Assembly: GCA_033063855.1 (NCBI GenBank)
Contig: CP093831.1
Span: 3,968,001-4,032,000, forward strand
Direction of reading: 5' to 3'
DNA from: Smittia aterrima
Taxonomy: Eukaryota; Arthropoda; Insecta; Diptera; Chironomidae
Length of the DNA: 64,000 bases
Shown here piece by piece: positions 39,263 through 48,584 of this stretch; within the stretch, counting starts at the first letter, position 1; every line of letters starts with the position of its first letter. A program made the translations under genes and the position numbers. Under the pieces are notes generated by a model. The model made no database searches and was not told where the DNA came from. It worked only from the letters and a program-made list of their open reading frames with translations.

Positions 39263-39410
39263 TTCAAAAAAAAAATCGGAAAAACTCCTTCGATCAGCGC
39301 AAATAATAAAAAGAAAATGATTCTTGGGACAATTTTAAAACTTCAAAGGTTGTTGAGATTGCAGAAATAAAATTAATTTGAAATTGAATTTCTTATATAA
39401 TTTTAGAACG

Positions 39411-39824
39411 ATGGTTGAAATGTATGTTTGTAGTGAAGAACCTGAATATGAAATGGATAGATTTCCATTCAATTATTCTCGTGACTCAGATTTCATGGAT
39501 TTGCTACTGAACATTACACACAACTCGCAATCACTTTGGTTTGAGGAAAGGAAAGCAACTTGGCTTCGCGAATTAAATCCTAAATAGAAAATATGTTCAG
39601 GCTTTAAAAAAAATATTTTAAGTTTTTTGAAAGAAGTCAAACTGAGATTCGAGTTTAAGGAAAGTGAAGTCGCTGTACTTTAGCGTTATCGACAGTTTCC
39701 AGCAATCGACTTTTTGAGCAAAATCGGAGGATTACTTGGTCTCTTCGGTGGAGTTTCCTTCTTGACGCTTCTGGAAACTTTTTATCTTTTAATCATCAGA
39801 CCAATTTCAGATCTGACTTTCTAA
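39411..39824 (+). pseudogene. Relic of a pickpocket (DEG/ENaC) channel gene
   Basis: One reading frame runs through this stretch but is broken by TAG at 39585-39587 and TAG at 39681-39683. After the second stop it reads 'FLSKIGGLLGLFGGVSFLT' and 'LLETFYLLIIRP', then TAA at 39822-39824. This is the second transmembrane segment of DEG/ENaC channels, with the G-x-S selectivity filter (GVS) and the conserved Glu. Before the stop, 'VKLRFEFKESEVAVL' sits at the spacing of the last extracellular strand in ASIC-type channels. The upstream piece (39411-39584; 'YVCSEEPEY', 'FNYSRDSDF') may be the start of the ectodomain, which is tentative. Roughly 200 or more ectodomain residues and the first membrane segment are missing, and the preceding gene on the other strand leaves no room for them. 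The C-terminal identity is strong; functionality is very unlikely. Confidence 0.65.
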
Positions 39825-39887
39825 GTTTAAATTTAGAAAAAAATGCTTTATTAATCAAAGTAATTTAATGACTTTTACGAACATTTT

Positions 39888-41762
39888 TTAAAGCCTCGTT
39901 ATTTCGTATGGCTTATAAGTTTCTGATAATTCTGCATCCTTCTCTTGTTTCTTGACTGTGCTTCTTAGTAAAATGTAAATGATCACAAACATGAGAAGAG
40001 TTAGAATAAAGAAAAATTCACTGAGGAAGTAAATTGCTCCGGGAAATGATTCAACAGTCTTCAAGTAGACAAACGAGTACAAACTTGGAAAAATGAAAGC
40101 GTCGATGGAGTCAATAATTCCTAAAACGCTGAAAATCTTTCCCAGCTCGTTTTCTGGAATGGTTTTACTTATTATGCTCTTGATGGCGATTGCTTTCGTC
40201 GACACGAAAAGATCGAAAGTTGTTCCGACGTAATACATCAAAGTGGTCGTCGCAAAAGCCTTAAAAAAATAAAAGTTATTCTTAATATGTTTGAATGGTA
40301 ATAAATTCTTGTCTTACATAAATTGGTTTGGAAATCAACGTGCAAACGGTTGAGATAATTCCAATCAACGGATCGGAGATTCCAAAGATTTTGCTGAAGA
40401 CTCCAACCATCAACAAAGTCCCTGCGAGTGCCACGACAGTTCCGTATGTGATATGAAGAACAAATTCGACTCCAGACCAATTAATCTTCAAACGCGTGTA
40501 CAAATAAGCCAGATCGCTTTCTCCCAATGAAGCGAGGAAAACGAAATTGCACAAGAGAACCAGGAAGACCATCGTTCGAAGATTTCCGTCCCGTTTCTTA
40601 AAGACAACTTCGACTAACTCCATGGCCAGTGTTGGATCGAAGAATTCTCGGAAAAATCCTTTCTTCGTTACTTCAGCAGTTGCTTCTTCAACTTTACTAA
40701 CAGCTGAAGTAGCAGTTGACTTAACGACATCGCCCACAAACGATGGATTTTCAATTCCTTCGACAGTTTGTGTGTTTTGGTTTTCGTCGATTGCTGCTGG
40801 CGCCACTTTGACTTCTTGTAGTATAAATATTATGTAGAGAATTCCCAGCGTGTAGATAAGTACACAGAGAGCGAAGAGTTCTATTTGAAGATAATCATGA
40901 ATGGTCATCAGACAAAGCAGAAAAAAAAGTCAACAACTCACTTGTGTAGCCCAAGGTATTGAAGAGGAATCTGAGATCATTAAAAAACGTGAATACAAAA
41001 AAATATTTTGAAACTATTCATGACTAAGTTACCCGGACCAAGGTATGCTCGTTATTGGAATTAACGTGAAGAAGACCGTGAAGCAGCCAAATCGGAAAGT
41101 TCTGTTCTCTTCAGTCGTCACACCTTTCGAGAAAGAAATCGTTATTTGATTAAGATAAATTCAAAATTGATTTCACCTGTTAAATACGAGTAGATTCCCA
41201 TCAACATCAAAGTTTGGCCTCCAAAAATAGACGGAAAGACTCGTTCAGAGAAGGCTGGAACTTCCATTGGAATTTCGTCCATGAAAATCGCGCTGATCAA
41301 TAAAATTATTGCTCCAATCAACTCGCCAAGAATAGGGAAAAGCACGAGAGGCTTTCGAATTCCCTTTTTGTCACTCCATCCGCCAGCGAAGAGAACAATG
41401 ATTAACGGAAAGATTGCCGCGATAGGCGAGCGTAGACCGAAAACCACTGACAGCAATTTTTGAGATTCCGTCTCAGCATCACAAACATCTCTCGCGAGTA
41501 ACTTTATCGGATCAGTTGAAGTTTCATTAACACTCAAATCGACATCAGCGCAATTGATATCGTTAATTGTCTTGTTAATCATGTTTTCACAAATTTCATG
41601 GCTCAGCCCGAGATTAACACGACATGACTTCTCCAAATTCAAATTTTCCATTGCCACAATGAGGATGCACGACGGCAAAACCCAAGCTAGAACAAAGGGC
41701 TCCACCGAAATAAAGTTTGCGATTTTCCGAATCAACGAAACATTTTGCTCCGGTTGTACCAT
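39888..41762 (-). CDS. SLC46-like major facilitator transporter (5 exons, 546 aa)
   Basis: Exons on the - strand: 41177-41762, 41033-41123, 40942-40970 (29 nt), 40318-40880 and 39888-40259. Phases close. The protein has about 12 hydrophobic segments. A long extracellular loop after the first, with several Cys and N-glycosylation sequons (NKT, NET), is typical of the SLC46 (proton-coupled folate/thymic stromal transporter) family. 'FAGGWSDKKGIRKPL' matches MFS motif A between TM2 and TM3. A cytosolic linker of about 70 residues separates the two halves. SLC46 members move folates, steroid conjugates or muropeptides with protons at the plasma or lysosomal membrane; the substrate here is not predictable. 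The short third exon encodes 'FLFNTLGY', joining 'TSIPWSG' to 'KLFALCVLIY', as expected for this family. A - strand AATAAA at 39847-39852 follows the stop by 36 nt. Confidence 0.85.
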
Positions 41763-43924
41763 CTCCGCACTTTTTATTTCAATGCGACGCGGACAAAGAT
41801 TCCGACAATACTGAATAGCTAATCCTTCTTGAAGTTTAAATCTTCTGTGGTCTCATCTTAGTTCTTTTTTTGCGTGTCTCGAAATATTTTGTATCTTCTC
41901 GTCGTCTTCATGATTAATCAGCATTGTTAATGATATTCAAGCGATGTTAGGAATCTTGTTGAATGATTACACAGTTGGACATTTTCTTGAAGATTCTTTT
42001 AATATGAAGTCATAACTTTGGTAATTAAGTGATAATCTTTAAGTAATAGAATGATGGAAAAGGTAATTGATCTTATAAAAGAAGATCCATCGTTCGCTCT
42101 TCAAATTCTCTTTAATAAATTGAGCGAAGAAACTCGTTGACGAAGTAGTCAGCGCTAATAGTCAGTCGAAGAATGCGCCAAGGTCACATTAATCAATCAA
42201 CTGGCTTTCATGCAACAAAAGAAATCAATTTTATTCGACCTTCAAAGTAATTGCTTCAATCACTTCATTTTCAATAGCTCAACAGGATGAAGAAGACTTT
42301 CTAGGTGGAAAACCCGAAAAAAAGAAAAACTAAGAAATCAATGTTACGAATTTGATTTTTTTTTATTCAATTAAACAATTACAATAATTTTTACACAGAG
42401 AACAGAAAGTTGTTTTTCTTATTTTCTTCTCGGACGATCTAAACTTTTGATTCGACGATGATTTGCGAAAATCTTTCTTTGAAAAACTTTAGCAATTAAA
42501 TTAAATAAAAAATATTTTGTTAACATCAAATGAAGTCTAAGATGGGAAAACAATATTTAGGAACAAAATGAATTAATCTATTTACTGTGTAGACGATACT
42601 TAAGTTAAACATCTCTTCATTCGTTATATAAGACATCGTGATTTAAAAGTAATCGCAAACAATTTTAAAAGGACGTTTGGTTGCTCATCGTGGATCCGGC
42701 ATGTGAGTTTTACAATTCGTTTAATTATTTCTTCATGCAGGTATTAAGCTACATTATCAGTTAATATCATTAGTGCTTTTAATTATATTTATGATTAAGG
42801 AATCAGCGTCAACTGTTAATTTATGTACAAAATTGTTTTATTTTTGTTTTGATACAAAAGAAGAAAATTGTGACAGAACATTAATTTGGCATTGTTTCTA
42901 CTGAGGATAAGTTTATGTTGGCGACACGTGAAACGAAGTTTTATGAAATGATATGAAAAGACGAGAAATATTCGTCATCTAAACGTTTCGTCACGGTTAA
43001 GAAACAATTGTTCCGTAGATAAAATATTCACGTGATTTTTGAAATGCTTTTTGGATTCAGTCGCCCACAAAGAGCTCGCTAAGTTCAATTATTCGCTGAT
43101 TCAATTCGTTCCATTTCATTTAAAAATGTGTCGGCAAGAAATCATGAAACTCATTTGCACTTTTGTCGCATCAATTCTCGCAGGAAATTTCTTCCAAAAA
43201 TATGCCAAACACTCTCAAAAGCTTTTGAGTCTAAATCCTTCACAATCAGTCAACAAATTTCTTCCTCCTGTACGCAGAATTAGGCCCCGAAGTGCTGAAT
43301 AAATTAGTACGTTAACATTAAAAGTAAAATCCAATTAGTACTGAACCCGTCGTTCCGCTCTCGCAAACTCTCATCGCTGCCGATATCAGCGAAACATTAA
43401 TTTCATTCAACAACTTTTCAAGCGTTTTCCTTTCTTGTGAAAACAAAATCGGAAGAGAAAAGAAAATAAATAGAAACTGAAAGCAAGCTCTCGTTTGTGT
43501 AATTCAAGTGCAATGCTTCCGAGTGATTCTTTCGCTTATATTTTCATTCACATCTCTCTTTTCACAAAAGTTATGTTAGCATGAACGCAACTGAAAAGGT
43601 AAAATTTATGCCTCGTTTGTGATCTGAATGTCAACGAGGAATCATCTGCGGAGTATTTGCGCGTCTTTAAAAATCCTTGATGTTTACGGTTTCTTCAAAG
43701 TGAATGGTTTACAAATGAAAACTTTGTTGTCTAAAAATCTAACAATAATTTGACTTCATTAAACAGATAAACGATTAATTAAACTAATTATTCCTTGTTA
43801 AACTCATCTGCGTTTCAAGTCTTAAGTGAATATCTCAATATTTATCTAAGCTTTCCTTTCTTATACTCATCATTTTGAATCTGTCACCAGTTCCGTCGCC
43901 AACAAGATTGGCTTTCGGCTCGGA
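41763..43924. other. 2.2 kb gap between the SLC46-like gene and Zdhhc8
   Basis: This holds the promoter and leader of the - strand transporter on the left and the 3' UTR of Zdhhc8 on the right. The + strand frame at 43039-43302 resembles no protein family. A/T runs (for example 42357-42366) and short hairpins are present. I see no RNA gene or mobile element. Confidence 0.5.
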
Positions 43925-46900
43925 TCACACGGAGATCTCATAGTTTGTATCATAAATACTTCCGCGATCGACAATTTGTTGAGTCTGCTGGACGTTTGGA
44001 TTCATTTCATTACCCGCTTTATTTACGTCTAATTGATCGCCTTGCTGTGAGCTTTGCTGCTGATAATTCGGGTTCGTCATTTCAATTGAATTTGCCATTT
44101 CCAAAGCTCGAACAAATGATATCGGTCGAGTTGGAGTTTGTTTTCGTTTAACTTGTGGCGAGGCGGGTACTTGAGGTGGGAAAACTTGTACTCCACCTCG
44201 AAGGGCAGGATGATAACTTGACGCATTGCTGCTATTGGCGACAATATTGTTTATTATGTTACTCACATTACTTTGTCTAATATTTGCTTGTTGTTGAGCT
44301 TGAGTAACTGCAGTCATGTTTTGATTTTGAAGATATTGCTGTGGTTGCTGATTTGTTGGAAGCGGTGGTCGTCCGACAAAATTGTTATTATTGTTTAACT
44401 GTTGACCAGACGAAACACCGTACATGGGAATTTGATTTGGATTGTTGTAGCCTGGCGGCGAGTTGTCTTTCCAATTGTAAACTCCTCGCTGAGGGCTTCC
44501 TGCCAACTCTCTAATGTTATCAACTGTATTGTTTGTTCTGTTGACATAGGAGAGTTCATTCCCAATGCTCAGTCCATTGTTGCCGGTACGTGATAAAAGT
44601 TCACCTTCAGACAAGAACCGTCGTTGCGGACTGCCGTTAGGATAATTGGGAAGACCGGATTGGGATTGCTGTTGATGCATCATCATTTGATTTGCACTGC
44701 CTTGTTGATGCATTGGAAAGTCATAGTAATTGAGACCGGCCTGTTGTTGCTGCTGTTGATTCGCCACGTAGATAAAGTCAGGACGACGAACTTGAGTAGG
44801 AGTGCCAGGATTTGATCTATGTGTAGACGAGAAGTGAAATGTATGAGACTCGAGTGTTGTTAGATGAATGAGAGCAAGAACAACTTTAGCTAAGGTAGCT
44901 TGCACATATCATAAAGAAATTTTAAAGTGAATTCAACTCTATCAGAGGGCAAAACTTCAGAAAGCATAAAGGGCATCAAGAGCTACTCAACAAGGCGTCG
45001 AACGTGTTACAAACTACAAGTTTGTAATCGGCTTCTCTTCGCAGTTCTTAGTTTGGAAAAACCGCGAAGAAAAACCGAGAACGAATATTTCAAAATGAAT
45101 TACCGTTTCAATACACAAAATAAATGAAGATAAATATCATTTTAATTGAGAGACTTGATAAAGTTAAAAATAATTAAGAATGGGTTGAGTAACAAGACGA
45201 GTTTCATAAAAATCCGCAGCTATGTCCACCTGCAGCATCACATTTCCATTAAGAAAATAGATTTTTTTTTATCACGATATTAATTATCGCGAGAGCAGAA
45301 TCCGAATAACAAAAGAAGAATATTAGTAATTATATAAAGAAAAAAAGGAAAGAACGGAAGAGAAAAGTTTAAATTAATCCTTTGGGAATTCACCAGAAAT
45401 AAAAGTTTCAAGATGCAAACAGTTTGATGCTGAATCGTTGGGCGATGAAAATGGATTGTTGCTTTCATTTACTTGGACATAAAGGGAGTGTCTTACCTTC
45501 GAACGGGACTGGACGCTGCGAGTGGAGTTGCGACACCGCCAATAGCTTTAATTCTTTGTTGCATTGTTGGTGTTGCTGATGAAGACGTCAAGTTGCCAGT
45601 TCCCATTCTTGGAACGGCTGATTGTTGCATTTGCTGAACAGTCATGGTTTGGTCGGGCGACAAAGCATCAGCTGTGTATGTTCTGTTGAATCATTTGAAT
45701 TAGTAACCGAAACCATCATTAATCACACTAATCTTACCTATGTCTTGGATGTGGACTAAATCTTGCTTGGCCATACATTCTAACATTTGGTTGTCTTGCA
45801 ACTTCCTCCATTGTGGGTGGGAAGAAGTTATTTTTTGAGCCGTTTCGCTGCAGTGCAGGAGGAGTTGGTTCGCAATCTTGACTTTGCGAAGCACCAGGCT
45901 CCATATCCATATCATGCTCTCGGCCTGGCGAGAGCTGTTTTGATGTTAGAGAATTATATTTAAAATATTATTGAAACAAATTATTTCACTTAAAATTCAC
46001 ATTATCATATTTGTTGGTTCTTGTATTGCTTCATCTTTATATATTCGTTAAGACTTGCAAAAGAACTGTCGGATTCACTGATGCAATCAGTGATGGATGG
46101 CGATGAGCCTGACGTGCTCGATTCAGATTGCAATGTGTAATGGGACCGGGATTTATTTTTAGACATTTCTTTTCTTGCCACACTTTCTTGAACAAATTTC
46201 ATTGGACTGAGCTGACTCGACAAATTGGAATGGATTGTGATAAATGAACTTTTTGGTGGGCGTAGCGGAAGGCACTCGATCCTTATCTCATGCACGTAAA
46301 ATTCTTACCTTGCTATAATGACTTGAATTTCCTGTTCGAATAACGCTATGACCGTTTCCATGATCCGTGTACGTTTTAACCTGAGTGTTCATTCGGTTAT
46401 CGTAATGCGGCTGCTGCTGTTGAGTCGGTTGCATTTGAGTTGGATGATTATTAGGATTGAGTCCAGAACTTTCACTTGTGATTATACTGATTTGCTGGTT
46501 GTTCTTGTTGGAACGTCTTGAGCCATACTTTTTGCCATTCTTTAATCTATTTGAGTAAATATTTAAAATTCCGTGTTTTTTGCCAACGATTTCCTTTCAC
46601 TTACGATGGATAATGTGGCCCGCAAAGTGTGAAGCAACAGTTGTTCCAGCAACCTCGAGAGAATGGGTTATAACCACCCTTGAACTTGCCTGTTACTTGT
46701 TCGTTTGTCGTTCGTCCTCGCGATACGAGTACCATGTGAAAGCCCGTTAAACCAAATATTGGAATCGCGAGAATAGATATGAGAGCCATCAGACCCATCG
46801 CTACGATAGGTTGCGTCTCGCCAAGTTTATCTTTACTTTTTAATACATAAATGAGGGAGAACGTGAATATGCTCAGCATATGAATGGAGAGAGTGATTAG

Positions 46901-47897
46901 GAAGAAGAAGAAAAATCTATAGTTTCGTCGACCTATGCAGTTTGAAACCCAAGGACCTGTGAACAGAAGGAAAATAACTTAATTTTCATGCAACTACATT
47001 TACGAAGCCGATGAACTTACAATGATGATCAAACGTCTGCAAACAAATCAAGTGAAACAAATTAGCACACACTTCGATAAAAGGCATCGACACTAAACTC
47101 ACCTCAATGCAATGATTACATACAGAACAATGCGAGCATCTCGGAGCCTGGAGATGAAGTAAAATATTATCACGTGAACAATTGATTAAGCTTTGAGACT
47201 ACGAACCCTGTAGAACTTGCAAGTGACACACCATTTCATTCTGACTGTGATTCCATTGATTTCAGCATTTTTGTACAAGGGCGCTCGAAATTCATCCTCT
47301 CGATCTTCATCGGGCGGTGCTGCAAAGCGAAGCTGTCATATAACTTCTTCTTTTTTCATAAATATTTTAGTGTTTACCTTTTGGAATGACTCCAGGATCC
47401 ATGAAGGTTGCGAGTGAAAAGTTCGCGATGACAAAGAATGTTATGACTCCTTGAATTGCTGGAACATATGGATGCTTTGGCCAATAATATCGGCATCTGT
47501 GATTGATGAAATATTCGAGAGTGAGTGGGAATCAAAGCGATGTAACTTTCATTATTTAATTAATTCATTTATCTCGCTCAACAATGGCACGAAATAGAGA
47601 AAAAAAGAGACCCTTGATTATAAATTGGTTTCACGTGCGGGATTATGTATTATAACGGTGATTCACAAGACATTGTCAAACAGATTGACATCATCAATAT
47701 TAAGTTTTCACAAGTTTGCCTTTTCGTGGAAATTTTCATGATTTCTGTTTTTATCACTAAAACTTTTTTCAATTTCGAAACTTTTTCTTTTTCACCACAA
47801 CTTACGGATAATAAAAGAATAGAAACGTAGCCCCCAAAAGAAGTAGCCACGCGAAAAGTGCTGGAATATATCTGGTTTTGCTGTCGCATTTCGGCAT
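43925..47897 (-). CDS. Zdhhc8: DHHC palmitoyltransferase, ZDHHC5/8 orthologue, long form (10 exons, 749 aa)
   Basis: Exons on the - strand: 47806-47897, 47378-47496, 47207-47319, 47103-47147, 47021-47036 (16 nt), 46605-46956, 46309-46546, 45738-45934, 45497-45682 and 43925-44816. The enzyme S-palmitoylates membrane proteins. Two N-terminal membrane segments come first, then the cysteine-rich domain ('WCVTCKFYRAPRCSHC', 'SVCNHCIE'). The catalytic DHHC is at residues 126-129, then 'PWVSNCIGRRNYR', and two more membrane segments. 'KFKGGYNPFSRGCWNN' is the conserved TTxE/PaCCT-like region. The cytosolic tail of about 470 residues is rich in Gln, Asn and Pro. The protein ends in EISV, the PDZ ligand found in vertebrate ZDHHC5 and ZDHHC8, which makes orthology strong. 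A 16-nt microexon carries the Thr-Phe-Asp-His-His of the active site. The gene is head to head with Tor, with 687 nt between the start codons. Confidence 0.95.
44817..45496 (-). other. Zdhhc8: Zdhhc8 intron (680 nt)
   Basis: This is the last and longest Zdhhc8 intron, from GTAAGA below 45497 to CACATAG above 44816. No exon, RNA gene or repeat was recognised inside it. Confidence 0.6.
46005..46211 (-). CDS. Zdhhc8: Candidate alternative terminal exon of Zdhhc8
   Basis: The exon ending at 46309 is in phase 0. It can join at 45934 (reading 'LSPGREHD') or at this nearer exon. Here an acceptor GAGTCAG precedes 'LSPMKFVQESVARKEMSKN', and 68 in-frame residues run to TGA at 46005-46007. Both choices begin with Leu-Ser-Pro. 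The nearer exon shows no phase-compatible donor into the next one, so it would end the protein at 393 residues and remove the EISV tail. The coding-like Ser-rich composition supports reality; expression is not shown by sequence alone. Confidence 0.55.
   Translation of the reverse strand, partial: LSPMKFVQESVARKEMSKNKSRSHYTLQSESSTSGSSPSITDCISESDSSFASLNEYIKMKQYKNQQI
47021..47036 (-). other. Zdhhc8: 16-nt microexon encoding the DHHC active site of Zdhhc8
   Basis: The sequence ACGTTTGATCATCATT lies between TTTGCAG and GTAAGT on the - strand. It encodes Thr-Phe-Asp-His-His and the first base of the catalytic Cys, completed by GT of the next exon. Skipping would remove the active site and shift the frame. 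Confidence 0.9.
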
Positions 47898-48358
47898 CGC
47901 GATTTCAGTATTTTTAATGTTTTTTTTTCTTTCGTTTCACAGCAGACTGAAGCTGAGCGGCGGATTGAGCAAACTTTTCAACAAGGGGTGGATACATCGG
48001 TAGTTATGTGAGGTCCCAGAAAATAACTAGTTATTAAACTAGTTATAACTGCAATTTGTTTTGTCTCAAGCTACTGAAAAAATAAATATTTTATTTTAAT
48101 TATTCTTAATAATCTTAATTGCACCAAAAATATTTTTTACTTGACAAAAATCTTCAGTAAAGTGGAAAAACGATTTTTCTTCAATTGTTATGGTTATGAG
48201 CCAGTATGACTCGTTATGAATGCTTATAAATTTCAAAATAGTTATGGTTCGGACGATTTTGCTTTTCACTGAGCGTTTTCGGTGTGTTCAGTTTGTTTCA
48301 CAAATCAAAACAAAAATTCGACGGAAAAAAAGTTATTGAAATCGCGATTCGCGGATAA

Positions 48359-48364
48359 ATGTAA
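48359..48364 (+). promoter_or_regulatory. Tor: Start-stop upstream ORF (ATGTAA) before Tor
   Basis: ATG is followed at once by TAA, about 220 nt before the Tor start. It lies downstream of the initiator-like TCAGTT at 48288, so it should be in the leader if that start site is used. Start-stop elements can stall ribosomes in other genes. Confidence 0.45.
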
Positions 48365-48470
48365 TCACTTCTTAAGTGTAAATACTTTCGCACGATTTCT
48401 TATCATACAGGGAACAGTTTAAAAGTAAAGGGAGAAAGTAAAACTTTGTAACTGACTCGGAACAGAAAAA

Positions 48471-48482
48471 ATGTGTTTTTAG
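48471..48482 (+). promoter_or_regulatory. Tor: Four-codon upstream ORF before Tor
   Basis: ATG TGT TTT TAG lies about 100 nt before the Tor start codon in an A-rich context (AGAAAAAATG), a good initiation context for insects. The peptide would be Met-Cys-Phe. Confidence 0.45.
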
Positions 48483-48584
48483 TGAAAGTTGTTGTTGTAA
48501 AAAGGCTCGTGCAACAAAAAAAATCTGCCGATTGAGATATTTTGAAGTTCAAAGCAAACAATTGAAAGCAGCAAACCTGTTAAA

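Larger units (their letters stand above)
47898..48584. promoter_or_regulatory. Divergent Zdhhc8/Tor promoter region
   Basis: The two start codons diverge across 687 nt. TCAGTC on the - strand at 47945-47950 and TCAGTT on the + strand at 48288-48293 both fit the insect initiator TCAKTY, which would put the start sites about 340 nt apart. Between them lie two AACTAGTT palindromes near 48026-48048 (one inside the 12-nt palindrome ATAACTAGTTAT) and five copies of GTTATG (48003, 48187, 48193, 48213, 48241). No TATA box stands out. Start sites are inferred. Confidence 0.45.

Noticed and set aside
39679..39683. CTTTAG as a true acceptor that would rescue the pickpocket fragment
   Set aside because: Sequence on both sides aligns without a gap to the DEG/ENaC pattern at the expected spacing, and no upstream donor or missing exons fit in the available space, so a nonsense codon is the better reading.
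43039..43302. 87-codon + strand frame between the SLC46-like gene and Zdhhc8
   Set aside because: No recognisable motif, no splice context and no promoter evidence.
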